Positions 38,498 through 47,482 of a stretch of DNA of 64,000 nt are shown piece by piece. Each line of letters starts with the position of its first letter. The first letter of the stretch is position 1. Source of the stretch: Bradyrhizobium jicamae (GTDB lineage Bacteria; Pseudomonadota; Alphaproteobacteria; Rhizobiales; Xanthobacteraceae); NCBI RefSeq assembly GCF_018130695.1, contig NZ_JAFCJX010000007.1, forward strand, positions 186,001 through 250,000. Reading direction: 5' to 3'. A program made the translations under genes and the position numbers. The notes below the pieces were generated by a model. It saw only the letters and a list, made by a program, of their open reading frames with translations, did no database searches and had not been told where the DNA came from.

Positions 38498-39025
38498 GTG
38501 AGCAAAGCCAAGTCCGACAAAATTTCACCCGATCTGGATACGCCAAGCGACCTGCCGCCGGCGGCGGTCGAGAAGATCTCGGCCGCGCTGAACACGCTGC
38601 TGGCCGATGCCTTCGCGCTTTACCTGAAGACCAAGAACTTCCACTGGCACGTCAGCGGCCGGCATTTCAACGACTACCATCTGATGCTGGACCAGCAGTC
38701 GGAAGCGATCTTCGGCACCACCGACCAGCTTGCCGAGCGCGTCCGCAAGCTCGGCGGTTCGACCTTGAAGTCGATCGGTCAGATCGCCAAGCTGCAGACC
38801 ATTCAGGACAACAACGAGTCCTACGTGCCGCCGCGCGAAATGCTGCGCGAGCTGATGGAGGACAACAAGCAGATGGCGGCGGCGATGCGCAAGGCGCACA
38901 AGCTTTGCGACGAGCATGAGGATTCCGGCAGCGCAAGCCTGCTCGAAGTCTTCATCGACGAAACCGAGCGCCGCACCTGGTTCCTGTTCGAAGCCAGCCG
39001 CCAGGAAGGCAGCAACGCGGCGTAG
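38498..39025 (+). CDS. dps: Dps-family DNA-protection ferritin
   Basis: A 175-residue protein. All the inter-subunit ferroxidase ligands are in place: His49, His61, Asp65, Asp76 and Glu80 (KNFHWHVSGRHFNDYHLMLDQQ and the following helix). The N-terminal tail is Lys-containing (MSKAKSDKISPD), as in Dps proteins that bind DNA. It forms dodecamers that oxidise and store iron with peroxide and shield DNA. The start is GTG 38498 with AGGAAGG upstream. A convergent outer-membrane gene follows after 6 bases. Confidence 0.92.
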   Translation: MSKAKSDKISPDLDTPSDLPPAAVEKISAALNTLLADAFALYLKTKNFHWHVSGRHFNDYHLMLDQQSEAIFGTTDQLAERVRKLGGSTLKSIGQIAKLQTIQDNNESYVPPREMLRELMEDNKQMAAAMRKAHKLCDEHEDSGSASLLEVFIDETERRTWFLFEASRQEGSNAA

Positions 39026-39031
39026 ACTCCG

Positions 39032-39808
39032 CTACGGCCCCAACGGACCGAAGCGGTAGTTGACGCCGAACATCGCGGTGTCGATCCGGCGGGTCAGCTG
39101 GATCGGCGTCGTGAAGCCGGCCGCCGCTCCGTTGCCTTGCAGCGTGGGCGTCGTCGATCCGAAATCCAGATAGTTATACTCGGCGAACAGCGACCAGTTT
39201 GGCGCAAGCAGATATTCGACACCGCCTCCCGCTGTCCAGCCGGTGTGCGATCCGGCCCCCGCATAGGGACTGGTGATGCCCATCCCGGTCACGGCATAGT
39301 CGACGGTCGATTGCGTCCAGGCCGCGCCGCCTTTGGCATAGATCAGGATTTGCGGCTGGATGGCGTAGCCGACGCGAGCGGTCGCCGTTGCGAACCACGA
39401 CATTCGCGAACTGAGATCGTAGATGTTGGGGAATCGCGGATCGGCCGGTCCGGGGACGAGCTGATGGCTGCCCTTGAGGTCACTGGCGTCGTAGAGGCCC
39501 TGAACGCCGAACACCCAGCCGCCCGCCTGATAATCGCAACCGACCTGGCCGCCGCCGAGCGCGCCGCTGGTGCGCTCGCTGCCGAGGTCGAGCGGTGATG
39601 CAAGCATCGGCCTCACGTCGGTGAAGCTCGTCCGGCCGGAGCCGCCGCCGACATTGGCGCCGACATAGCAACCGGTCCAGCGGTAGGCGACACTGGCTGG
39701 CGCCTTGGTCACCAGCGTCCCCGGCGGCAGATCGGCGGAAAATGCCTCCGCCTGAACGCCAACGATGCCGGCCAGAACCAGCGCTACGACCATTCGATTT
39801 GCAATCAT
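39032..39808 (-). CDS. Outer-membrane beta-barrel protein (Omp25/Omp31-like)
   Basis: A 258-residue protein. It has a signal peptide (MIANRMVVALVLAGIVGVQAEAFSA), then the family opening AYRWTGCYVGANVGGGSG. Eight amphipathic strands follow and it ends in the C-terminal aromatic strand RRIDTAMFGVNYRFG. Rhizobial and Brucella Omp25/31-like proteins form small barrels that stabilise the envelope. The start at 39808 follows the signal-peptide fit; an ATG further upstream would put 70 non-homologous residues before it. An AraC gene is divergent. Confidence 0.85.
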   Translation of the reverse strand: MIANRMVVALVLAGIVGVQAEAFSADLPPGTLVTKAPASVAYRWTGCYVGANVGGGSGRTSFTDVRPMLASPLDLGSERTSGALGGGQVGCDYQAGGWVFGVQGLYDASDLKGSHQLVPGPADPRFPNIYDLSSRMSWFATATARVGYAIQPQILIYAKGGAAWTQSTVDYAVTGMGITSPYAGAGSHTGWTAGGGVEYLLAPNWSLFAEYNYLDFGSTTPTLQGNGAAAGFTTPIQLTRRIDTAMFGVNYRFGPLGP

Positions 39809-39986
39809 GCCCACCCCTTTCATCCGCAAATGGATGCAGGTCCGACATTTAGGGGCGGGAGGGCTGCACCGCTTGGACTGTGCGGCCCTGCCGATCCGGA
39901 CCACACGGCAACCAGAGGATTGTTCGAACCGAATTCGATCGTCTGTCGACCCAATTGGAACGACCATCGATCGCAGGAGAGGATAT

Positions 39987-40976
39987 TTGAATCCGGCGCC
40001 GTTCCGCCCCGTCCACATTTCGACGCTGGCCTTTCCTCAAGACAAGCGCCTCGCGATGTGGCGCGAGATCTACGGGCGCAATATCGGCAATTTCGACATC
40101 GAGCCGATCGGCAATATGCCGTTCCATGCCGACGTGACGTTTCATGCGCTGCCCGGCGTCGGTATAGCCGTCGGCTCTCGCTCGGCGGCGCATTACCGGG
40201 TCACCCGGGCGCTGGCGAGCAGGAGCCGGGACACGATCGTTCTCTCGATGCTGCGCAGCGGATCGGCAACCGTCACGCAGTTCGGCAAGGAGACCGCCAT
40301 CGGCGTCGGCAGCGCCTGCCTCCTGACGTCAACCGATGCGTCGACGAGCACGCTGCATACCCGCGGCAGCTTCATCACACTGGCGCTGCCGCGGACGCTG
40401 ATCGCGGCGATCGTTCCGGATTTTTCGTCGAGGTTGGGCCAGTCAATTCCGGCCGGCAATCGTGCGCTTCGTCTGCTAGGCAGATATGTCGAGCTTTTGC
40501 AGTCCAGCGGCGACCTGGTGTCGCCGCGACTTGCCGACAGTGTGTCTGCCCATATCATGGACCTCGCCGCGCTGGCGGTCGGCGCGCGGGGAGACCGCGC
40601 GGACGCCGCAAGGCGGCGCAGCGAGGAGGACGTCCGCTTGAGCGCGATCAGGTCGGATATCATTTTGGCGCTCGGCCGCCACGACCTGTCGGCCGGCACG
40701 ATCGCTGCAAACCACGGAATCTCGCAGCGTCAGTTGCGCCGGTTGTTCGAGCAGGCCGGCAGCTCGTTCTCGGCCTTCGTCCTCGCGCAGCGATTGGCGA
40801 AGGCGCTTCGCATGTTGACTGATCGGAGGTATGATCGCCTGAGTATCACGCAGATCGCTTATGAGGCGGGCTTCAGCGACCTGTCATATTTCAATCGGAC
40901 GTTTCGCCGCGTCAACGGCGCGACGCCGTCCGATGTCCGCAAGGCCGCGATGTCGGCCTCGGATATCGAGAGGTAG
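39987..40976 (+). CDS. AraC-family transcriptional regulator
   Basis: About 329 residues. The N-terminal half is an AraC_binding_2-like sensor region (FPQDKRLAMWREIYGRNIGN ... SRDTIVLSMLRSG). The C-terminal half is the double helix-turn-helix: TIAANHGISQRQLRRLFEQAG, then ITQIAYEAGFSDLSYFNRTF (about residues 245-320). The TTG at 39987 is chosen because AGGAGAGG ends 4 bases upstream; earlier ATGs run into the divergent omp gene. The VOC-type pseudogene follows after 6 bases, so the two were probably one operon. Confidence 0.82.
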   Translation: MNPAPFRPVHISTLAFPQDKRLAMWREIYGRNIGNFDIEPIGNMPFHADVTFHALPGVGIAVGSRSAAHYRVTRALASRSRDTIVLSMLRSGSATVTQFGKETAIGVGSACLLTSTDASTSTLHTRGSFITLALPRTLIAAIVPDFSSRLGQSIPAGNRALRLLGRYVELLQSSGDLVSPRLADSVSAHIMDLAALAVGARGDRADAARRRSEEDVRLSAIRSDIILALGRHDLSAGTIAANHGISQRQLRRLFEQAGSSFSAFVLAQRLAKALRMLTDRRYDRLSITQIAYEAGFSDLSYFNRTFRRVNGATPSDVRKAAMSASDIER

Positions 40977-40982
40977 CGATCG

Positions 40983-41377
40983 ATGACCCAGAAAATCAAA
41001 ACCTTCCTGATGTTCGAGGGCAACTGCGAACAGGCGATGAACTTCTACGTCTCGCTGTTCCCGGACGGCGCGATCACCGGCATCACCCGTTACGGCAGCG
41101 AAGGGCCCGGTAAGGAAGGCACGGTGAAGCAGGCGACGTTCGCGCTCGCCGGCCAGACCTTCATGGGCATCGACAGCCCCGCCAGGCACGGCTTCACTTT
41201 CACGCCTTCGATGTCGCTGTTCGTCGATTGCGCTGACGAGGCGGAGATCGATGCGCTGTTCGCCAGCTCGGCGATGGCGGGCAGACGATGATGCCGCTTG
41301 GCCCATATCCGTTCGCGCGCAAGTTCGGCTGGGTGGCCGACAGGTTCGGCGTGTCGTGGCAGCTCAGGCTGTCCTGA
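40983..41377 (+). pseudogene. PhnB-like VOC-superfamily gene, frameshifted near its end
   Basis: The first 93 codons read MTQKIKTFLMFEGNCEQAMNF ... [17 protein letters not shown], a clear PhnB/3-demethylubiquinone-methyltransferase-like VOC protein. At 41262-41264 (GCC) the frame changes: the expected tail [20 protein letters not shown], then [17 protein letters not shown], continues in the +2 frame from 41264 to the stop at 41375-41377. One missing C would explain it. In the original frame the protein stops early (AMAGRR) and loses the last beta strands, so it is probably inactive. Confidence 0.85.
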
Positions 41378-41381
41378 TCCT

Positions 41382-41834
41382 TCACTCGTAAGACGGCGTT
41401 ACCAGCGTCGGCTGCCGCTCGGCGAGCATCCGCGCGCCAGCCATTCCAATCAGCATCGCGATCACGAACAGCACGGACGCGCTTGTGCCATAGCCGAGCG
41501 CGACGAAGGCCGGCCCCGGACAGAAGCCGGCAAGGCCCCAGCCGATGCCGAAGATCGCAGGGCCTGCGATGATGCGCTGGTCGAGATCGCTTTTGGTCGG
41601 CAGCTGAAAGCTCTCGGCCAGCAGTGGCCGCGGCCGCTTCAGCACCAGGCGATAGCCGATGAACGCGGTCGCGACGGCGCCCAGCATCACGAACATCAGG
41701 CTCGGATCCCAGCTGCCGGTGCGGATCGCGGCGAGGTCGAGGAAGTTCAAAACCTTGGCCGGATTCGACATGCCGGAGACCAGCAGCCCGCCGCCGAACA
41801 CGAGGCCAATGGTGAACTGGAAGAGCATCGACAT
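41382..41834 (-). CDS. YeeE/YedE-family sulfur-transport membrane protein, second subunit (DUF6691-like)
   Basis: A 150-residue membrane protein with four hydrophobic helices. FTIGLVFGGGLLVSGMSNPAKVLNFLDL at the N-terminus and IFGIGWGLAGFCPGPAFVALG in the second half are typical; the cysteine in GFCPGPA is conserved in proteins that move thiosulfate or sulfide-derived sulfur. It forms the second half of what is a single YeeE chain in E. coli. Its start is 8 bases after the partner's stop, so the two are co-translated. ATG 41834 is used. Confidence 0.82.
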   Translation of the reverse strand: MSMLFQFTIGLVFGGGLLVSGMSNPAKVLNFLDLAAIRTGSWDPSLMFVMLGAVATAFIGYRLVLKRPRPLLAESFQLPTKSDLDQRIIAGPAIFGIGWGLAGFCPGPAFVALGYGTSASVLFVIAMLIGMAGARMLAERQPTLVTPSYE

Positions 41835-41842
41835 GGCGTGCC

Positions 41843-42268
41843 TCAGAGCAGGTGGCGGACGACGAAGGTGGTCGCAACGCCCGTGACCATGAAGGCGAGC
41901 GTGGCGACGATCGAGCGCACGGACAGCCGCGAGATGCCGCAGACGCCGTGGCCGGAGGTGCAGCCATTGCCCCAGACCGAGCCGAAGCCGACCAGCACGC
42001 CTGCGACGGCGAGCATTGTGCCGTCGGTGGCTATCGTCTGCGGCGGCCACTCGCCGTTCGCCAGCCGCCAAAGCAGGGGCGCGGCGACGAGACCGGCGAG
42101 GAAGGCGAGGCGGCCGGGCCAGTCGCGGTCGATCACCGGCGGCAACAGGCGCGCGGCGATGCCGCTGACGCCGGCGATCCGGCCGCTGATCGCCATCAGC
42201 ATGACGGCGGAAAAGCCGATCAGGACGCCGCCGATCACCGCGGTGATCGGCTCGAAGGTGGTGGACAT
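41843..42268 (-). CDS. YeeE/YedE-family sulfur-transport membrane protein, first subunit
   Basis: A 141-residue membrane protein. GGVLIGFSAVMLMAISGRIAG and GFGSVWGNGCTSGHGVCGISR contain the family's glycine pattern and two cysteines that relay sulfur in YeeE proteins. It is followed immediately by the second subunit. Such pairs often sit near ArsR-type sulfide regulators, but none is adjacent here. The start is ATG 42268 (MSTTFEPIT). Thiosulfate or persulfide-type substrate is inferred from the family. Confidence 0.82.
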   Translation of the reverse strand: MSTTFEPITAVIGGVLIGFSAVMLMAISGRIAGVSGIAARLLPPVIDRDWPGRLAFLAGLVAAPLLWRLANGEWPPQTIATDGTMLAVAGVLVGFGSVWGNGCTSGHGVCGISRLSVRSIVATLAFMVTGVATTFVVRHLL

Positions 42269-42395
42269 TGCTGTTGCTCCATCCTCGGCCGCGCCAGGCA
42301 TGGCACGCGCCGCGGCGGCACTCTACCGTGCGAACCGTCCGAAGCCGCTAGAAAAATTCGCAACGCGGTGCGAACCGTGTCCGCAGCAAGGAAAC

Positions 42396-42420
42396 AATCC
42401 AGAGCTATTCGCTCTGGATT
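42396..42420 (-). terminator. Hairpin after the DUF1254 gene
   Basis: AATCCAGAGC/GCTCTGGATT is a perfect 10-bp stem with a 5-base loop, 54 bases after the stop. The T-tract on the minus strand is short (TGTTT), so it is a weak intrinsic terminator. Confidence 0.6.
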
Positions 42421-42473
42421 GCTTCGGAAAGCCCATCGTCCGGCCGCTCGGCAGCAGTCGGTGCGGGCGACGT

Positions 42474-43937
42474 TTACTGAGCCGACAGACCCACTGTCGT
42501 CTGCGCTCGCTCGACCGGTGGGGGATTCCACTTTCCGGTCAGCGCCTCCGTTTTCGGGCCGTAGAGCCGCATGGTCAGGTTGAAGGCTCCCTTCGGTGCC
42601 GGAAGCCAGTTGGCTTCCTTGTCCGCGCCCGGACTCTCGTTCTGGAAGTAAATCTCGAGCGAGCCGTCGGGGTTGTGTTTGAACGGCATCCAGCTGCTCA
42701 CCGCGAAGCGGTTCAGCGGGTTGCCGACCTGGAAGCCATCCTGGTCGTAGAGCGTGATCGACCAGAAGGCATTGACCGGCGGAGCGGCGCCCTTCTCGAA
42801 CGTGATCGTGTATTTGTTGGCCCCGTCGAGCGGCTTGCCGGTGTTGTCGGCGAGATTGAGCGGATAGATCGCATCCTCCGGCAGGTTGGCGCCAAGCCCG
42901 ACCTGCGCGACGATGGCACGCTTCAAATAGTAGTTGCCGTAAACACCCATCGTGTCGGTGTTCATCGACCAGCCGTTCACGACACGCGCCAGCGTCGGCA
43001 CCTTCCATGCCATCAGCTTCTGGCCGTCCTGCGGCGCGGTATCCAGCGCCCGCTGCAGGACCGGATCGAGCTTGCCGATGTCGAAGCTCTTGCCGGGCTC
43101 GATGCCGATCCTCTTCATCTGCGCGATGATCGGCTCATCGGTGATATGCGGCGGATGAAGCTTGAGCAACTCGGCCGCGCGCGCGAAGTAGACGCCGGCC
43201 GACATCGTATCGACCTGCACTTTCGGCGCCGTCTTCATGTCGACGCTGGGATCGATCTTGACCTCGATCGGCTTCGGCGTCTTGCCGAACTCCGACAGCG
43301 GCGAGACCTTGTAGCCGGCCTGGATCTTGCGAACCACATCATAGTCCGGCGGGCCATCCGTCTTGGTACGCCCGATGATCCAGACATAGGGCGTCGGCGC
43401 GTCGATCCGCTGGGTGTCGGCCGGGAGCCTGAATTCCTCGGCAAACCGCTCGCGCAGATCGGGCCGCCAGCCAGGCGGCGTCACCAGGAACGTGCCCGCC
43501 TTGGTGCCGGTCGTGCGCCAGCCGGGTGACGCAAACACATCCGTCCACATGTCGAGCATCGGCATCAGGTAGAAGCGTCCGTTGGTGTCGGGGACCGAGA
43601 TGACGACCGGCTCCCTGGTCATGTCCAGCCACGAAGAGGAATAGAGTGTGTCGAAGTTGGACCGCACCACGCCCTTGAAATCCGCCGGCGGGTATTCGGG
43701 CACATTGACGAATGTGTTCATCGGGCCCTTGAAGTTGTCCTTGCCGGGCTCGGCATTGGTGAACTGCTTTCGCGTGATGTCCATCGACAGGAGCGGATAG
43801 AAATAGACATAGGCGTCCACCGCGATGGCGTGCGCCTCTTGCTCGGTGATGGCCGGTGCCGTCTGGGCCAGGGCCGCAGGCGCGGCCGCTGCGGCGAGAC
43901 AGAGAGATAATGTCAGCGTCGGAATTCCTCGAAGCAT
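42474..43937 (-). CDS. Exported DUF1254/DUF1214 domain protein
   Basis: A 487-residue protein with a signal peptide (LTLSLCLAAAAAPAALAQ). A DUF1254 domain (EAHAIAVDAYVYFYPLLSMDI ... about residues 30-170) is followed by a C-terminal DUF1214 domain (about 370-470: NAFWSITLYDQDGFQVGNPL). Proteins with this pair are widespread in soil bacteria, and their role is not established. A FixK/FNR-like box lies 164 bases upstream of the start. The gene stands alone, with over 200 bases on both sides. Confidence 0.85.
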   Translation of the reverse strand: MLRGIPTLTLSLCLAAAAAPAALAQTAPAITEQEAHAIAVDAYVYFYPLLSMDITRKQFTNAEPGKDNFKGPMNTFVNVPEYPPADFKGVVRSNFDTLYSSSWLDMTREPVVISVPDTNGRFYLMPMLDMWTDVFASPGWRTTGTKAGTFLVTPPGWRPDLRERFAEEFRLPADTQRIDAPTPYVWIIGRTKTDGPPDYDVVRKIQAGYKVSPLSEFGKTPKPIEVKIDPSVDMKTAPKVQVDTMSAGVYFARAAELLKLHPPHITDEPIIAQMKRIGIEPGKSFDIGKLDPVLQRALDTAPQDGQKLMAWKVPTLARVVNGWSMNTDTMGVYGNYYLKRAIVAQVGLGANLPEDAIYPLNLADNTGKPLDGANKYTITFEKGAAPPVNAFWSITLYDQDGFQVGNPLNRFAVSSWMPFKHNPDGSLEIYFQNESPGADKEANWLPAPKGAFNLTMRLYGPKTEALTGKWNPPPVERAQTTVGLSAQ

Positions 43938-44100
43938 GTCGAATTCTCCTCTTCTGGTGTCCGTTGTGGTTGCTCGTGACCTTCACGTGGCTTGAAGATT
44001 CGCAGGCGTGCGGCAGTGGACGCGGAAAGCCTGTCTCACCCGGAGAGAGGAGCCCGCCTCTTGAACGCTGTCATCGGGGCGCAAAAAGCCGCGGCGCGCC

Positions 44101-44114
44101 CTGACATAGATCAA
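44101..44114. promoter_or_regulatory. Possible FixK/FNR-type box upstream of the DUF1254 gene
   Basis: CTGACATAGATCAA fits the TTGA-N6-TCAA pattern except for its first base. It lies 164 bases before the DUF1254 start and after the cupin stop. Sequence match only. Confidence 0.35.
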
Positions 44115-44196
44115 GGTTTTTTCGTGGCGATCGTGATTGGAGCCGAACGGTCAGCGGCGCTTCAACGGCCGTGGCAGGCCCACAGCACCGTGCGCG

Positions 44197-44727
44197 TTAT
44201 CGGACGCCGGCCGTCCACAGCCGGACCAGCGGCCCGTTCGCGCCCATCACCGGATCGGTCCTGGGCACCGCAACCAGCGGGATCGTCTTCAGCGCCTTCG
44301 CGTGGGCCTCCGGCGTCGGCCGCACCAGATCCATCGGCGGGCCCGGCGGATAGGCGCCGACCACGCAGAAATCGTCGCTCGCCGCTATCAGTTGATGGCC
44401 GGTACCGGCCGGCAGGATCGCGACGTCGCCGGCCGAGATGTCCAGCGCGCGGCCGCGTTCGCCGCCGAACTGCACCCGCGCGCTGCCCCTGCTGACGCCG
44501 AGCACCTCATGCACCGTCGCGTGGTAGTGCAGGAAGTCATAGACGCCGTTCCGCCACATCGCGCCCCAGCCATTGCCGCCGAACAGGCGCTCGATGGTTT
44601 CCTCGGGGCGGCTGCTGATGTCGACCGCAGCCTTGTAGACCAGGAATGGCAGGGGATTGTTCGGCACGAGGCCGTCGTCTTCGAAGACGATGGCGATTGG
44701 TTCGGCGCCTGCTTTCACAACCGACAT
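44197..44727 (-). CDS. Cupin-domain protein
   Basis: A 176-residue protein with one cupin barrel. FLHYHATVHEVLGVSRGSARVQFGG gives the first metal-binding motif (two His and Glu-like spacing H-x-H...E), and AGDVAILPAGTGHQLIA the second. DDFCVVGAYPPG follows. This is a small metal-dependent fold used by isomerases, dioxygenases and sensors; its reaction is unknown. The ATG at 44727 is the first in frame. Confidence 0.8.
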   Translation of the reverse strand: MSVVKAGAEPIAIVFEDDGLVPNNPLPFLVYKAAVDISSRPEETIERLFGGNGWGAMWRNGVYDFLHYHATVHEVLGVSRGSARVQFGGERGRALDISAGDVAILPAGTGHQLIAASDDFCVVGAYPPGPPMDLVRPTPEAHAKALKTIPLVAVPRTDPVMGANGPLVRLWTAGVR

Positions 44728-44796
44728 GGCTTCCTCCGCGCGCGCTGAATTTTACGCGTAGATCAACCCGAAGTCAGCGCCTCACGTTCCTAAGTT

Positions 44797-44883
44797 GTAG
44801 GGTGGGCAAAGGAGCGAAGCGACGTGCCCACCATCTTCGGCGTGCTCGTGATGGTGGGCACGCTGTCGCTTTGCCCACCCTGC
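44797..44883. repeat. Dispersed palindromic element, family C, copy 2
   Basis: GTAGGGTGGGCAAAG at the left and CTTTGCCCACCCTGC at the right, with GTGCCCACCATC and GATGGTGGGCAC nested. It has the same design as 16363-16452. Confidence 0.85.
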
Positions 44884-44907
44884 AAATTCACAGAAATTTG
44901 CCGCGCC

Positions 44908-45405
44908 TCACGTTCCTTTCGGCAGCTCGAACACCAGGCACGTCGTCGTGGCATGCGCGACGAGCTTGCCCTTGTCGTCGGTGATGCGCGCTTCCGCGGT
45001 CGCGACGCGGCGGCCTGCGTTGAGCACTTTGCCTTCGGTGCGGACGGTGCCGGTGTCCTTGCTCATGCCGCGGACGAAGGAGATCTTGAACTCCAGCGTG
45101 GTGTAGCCAAAGCCCTTCGGCAGCGTGGTCTGCACCGCAAGGCCCATCGCGGAGTCGAGCAGGATCGCGGCGTAGCCGCCATGCACCGAGCCGATCGGGT
45201 TGTAATGCCGCAAGCCCGGCACGCTGTGGATGACCACGACACCCTGCTCGGCCGTGCAGTCGAACGGCGCGACGTTCTCCATGATCGGCGGCTCGGGCAG
45301 GGTGCGGGCGAAAATCGCGCGGACGAAGTCGAGCCCCGACATCGACGCCATCACCTCGATCGGCGTCACGCCATACTGGACCTGCGGGGCGGGGCTGTCG
45401 GTCAT
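44908..45405 (-). CDS. PaaI-family hot-dog thioesterase
   Basis: A 165-residue hot-dog fold protein. YNPIGSVHGGYAAILLDSAMG is the family signature, with Asn/His-Gly-Gly on the substrate helix, and SFVRGMSKDTGTVRTEGKV the following strand. It hydrolyses an acyl-CoA thioester, commonly phenylacetyl-CoA-type or other aromatic acyl-CoAs. The ATG at 45405 (MTDSPAPQV) is chosen over an in-frame start at 45468 that lies in repeat DNA. Confidence 0.82.
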   Translation of the reverse strand: MTDSPAPQVQYGVTPIEVMASMSGLDFVRAIFARTLPEPPIMENVAPFDCTAEQGVVVIHSVPGLRHYNPIGSVHGGYAAILLDSAMGLAVQTTLPKGFGYTTLEFKISFVRGMSKDTGTVRTEGKVLNAGRRVATAEARITDDKGKLVAHATTTCLVFELPKGT

Positions 45406-45439
45406 GTCGGCTGGTCCTGCGATGCAATGAACACAAGCA

Positions 45440-45566
45440 TCTTGTCCCGGACGCGGTGCAGCGTGCAACGCTGCTCCGCAGAGCCGGGACCCATGTCAGC
45501 CAAAAAATCGGGAGCGGTGGATGGGCCCCGGATCAGCGGCGCACCACGCCGCATCCGGGGCACGAG
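45440..45566. repeat. Dispersed palindromic element, family B, copy 2
   Basis: TCCCGGACGCGGTGCAGCGTG ends with ATGGGCCCCGG, CGGCGCACCACG and TCCGGGGCACGAGG, as in 4862-4985. It fills the space between the carA stop and the thioesterase gene. Confidence 0.75.
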
Positions 45567-45568
45567 GG

Positions 45569-46765
45569 TTACGCCGCGCTCTTTTTCTGCTGCCGCATCA
45601 AATCGGCAAAGCGCTGGAACAGATAATGCGAGTCGCGCGGACCCGGTGAGGCTTCGGGATGGTACTGCACCGAGAACACCGGCTTGCCGTCGAGCTGGAT
45701 GCCGCAATTGGAGCCGTCGAACAGCGAGATGTGGGTCTGCGTCGCGCCATCAGGCAGCGTCTTTTCGTCCACCGCAAAGCCGTGGTTCATCGAGGTGATC
45801 TCGACCTTGCCGGTGGTCTCGTCCTTGACGGGGTGATTGGCGCCGTGATGACCCTGATGCATCTTCTTGGTTTTCGCACCGACCGCGAGGCCGAGCATCT
45901 GGTGGCCGAGGCAGATGCCGAAGGTCGGCGTGCCGGACTTGATCACCTGCTGGATCACAGGCACGGCGTATTTGCCGGTCGCAGCGGGATCGCCGGGGCC
46001 GTTCGACAGGAACACGCCATCGGGCTTCATCGCGAGAATGTCTTCGGCCGAGGTCGTCGCCGGCACAACGGTCACATTGCAGCCGACGCCGGCGAGCAGG
46101 CGCAGGATGTTGCGCTTGATGCCGTAGTCGATCGCGACCACGTTGAATTCAGGTTTGTCCTGCCGGCCAAAGCCCTGATTCCATTCCCAGGGCGTCTCGT
46201 CCCAGGTGAAACGCTGGCCGGAGGTGACCATCGGCACCAGGTCCATGCCTTCGAGGCCGGGCCATTCGCGCGCCTCTTCCTTCAGGCCATGCAGGTCGAA
46301 CTCGCCGCTCTTCGAATGGGCGATCACCGCGTTCGGCATGCCCTTGCTGCGGATCAGCGCGGTGAGCGCGCGGGTGTCGATGCCCGAGAGGCCGATGATG
46401 CCGCGCGCCTTCAGCCACTGGTCGAGATGCTTGGTGGCGCGGTAGTTCGAGGGATCCGTGATCGCGGTGCGCAGGATCACGCCGCGCGCGCCCGGCGTCG
46501 CGGCCATGTTCACCGTCTCGATATCCTCGTCGTTGGTGCCGACGTTGCCGATATGCGGAAAGGTGAAGGTGATGAGCTGCCCGGCATAGGAGGGATCGGT
46601 GAGGATCTCCTCATAGCCGGTCATCGCGGTGTTGAAGCAGACTTCACCAACGGCGTGGCCTTCCGCGCCGAGGCCAAAGCCTTCCAGCACGGTGCCATCG
46701 GCGAGCACGAGGAGCGCGGTCGGTTTGTGGTCCGGCCAGGCCAAGGCGTTTTCAGGGGTTGTCAT
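45569..46765 (-). CDS. carA: Carbamoyl-phosphate synthase small subunit
   Basis: A 398-residue glutamine amidotransferase subunit. The catalytic triad is Cys275 (TFGICLGHQ), His349 and Glu351 (YHPEASPG). The N-terminal CPSase-specific domain covers about residues 1-150 ([21 protein letters not shown]). It feeds ammonia from glutamine to CarB. The ATG at 46765 ([10 protein letters not shown]) is preferred over one 4 codons upstream. It is separated from carB by 10 kb of accessory genes, and is divergent from yqeY by 245 bases. Confidence 0.96.
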   Translation of the reverse strand: MTTPENALAWPDHKPTALLVLADGTVLEGFGLGAEGHAVGEVCFNTAMTGYEEILTDPSYAGQLITFTFPHIGNVGTNDEDIETVNMAATPGARGVILRTAITDPSNYRATKHLDQWLKARGIIGLSGIDTRALTALIRSKGMPNAVIAHSKSGEFDLHGLKEEAREWPGLEGMDLVPMVTSGQRFTWDETPWEWNQGFGRQDKPEFNVVAIDYGIKRNILRLLAGVGCNVTVVPATTSAEDILAMKPDGVFLSNGPGDPAATGKYAVPVIQQVIKSGTPTFGICLGHQMLGLAVGAKTKKMHQGHHGANHPVKDETTGKVEITSMNHGFAVDEKTLPDGATQTHISLFDGSNCGIQLDGKPVFSVQYHPEASPGPRDSHYLFQRFADLMRQQKKSAA

Positions 46766-47010
46766 GAGCCCCTTCAATAGTGGCCGCGCCCTGCCGCGTC
46801 AAAGCGAAAGGGGGCGGATTCACACGGCATTTCCGCCTGGTCGGGCCTGCAGGTGCGGCCTTTTGTTCGAAAGTTCCCCGCTGGGGGCGGTTTGTTGCCA
46901 AAAATGACCCGTTGGCCCCGGGTCGTCCGGGCCGGGCGGCCGGGGAATCGGTTGTTCTGGCGGACCGAACCGCCTAGATGGTGGGTTCGTTCATTTGAGG
47001 GTGCAAGGCC

Positions 47011-47466
47011 ATGCTGCGCGACGACATCAACACTGCGGTCAAGGAGGCGATGAAGGCGAAGGACGAGCGCAAGCTCTCCACGCTGCGCATGGTCAATTCG
47101 ACCCTCAAGAACGCCGACATCGAGGCGCGCGGGCAGGGCAAGCCGCCGCTGTCCGATGCCGACGTGCTCGGCGTGCTGCAGAAGATGATCAAGCAGCGCC
47201 AGGAATCGGTCGAGCTCTACGACAAGGGCGGGCGCGCCGAGCTCGCAGCCCAGGAGCGCGAGGAGATCGCCGTGATCTCCGCCTATCTGCCGAAGCAGAT
47301 GTCCGACGACGAGGTGAAGGCCGCGATCTCGGCGGCGATCGCCGAGACAGGTGCCGCCGGCATGAAGGACATGGGCAAGGTGATCGGCGTGCTGCGCGGC
47401 AAATATGCCGGCCAGATGGATTTCGGCAAGGCGAGCGGCCTGGTGAAGGCCGCGCTGTCGGGATAG
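47011..47466 (+). CDS. GatB/YqeY-domain protein
   Basis: A 151-residue protein of the YqeY family. LRDDINTAVKEAMKAKDERKLSTLRMVNS at the N-terminus and KDMGKVIGVLRGKYAGQMDFGKASGLVKAAL at the C-terminus are the conserved ends, all helical. The C-terminal part resembles the tRNA-binding tail of GatB. The role is presumed to be linked to tRNA-dependent amidation but is not established. A DUF1801 gene follows 16 bases later. Confidence 0.87.
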   Translation: MLRDDINTAVKEAMKAKDERKLSTLRMVNSTLKNADIEARGQGKPPLSDADVLGVLQKMIKQRQESVELYDKGGRAELAAQEREEIAVISAYLPKQMSDDEVKAAISAAIAETGAAGMKDMGKVIGVLRGKYAGQMDFGKASGLVKAALSG

Positions 47467-47482
47467 TCGGAGCGGCCTTCCG

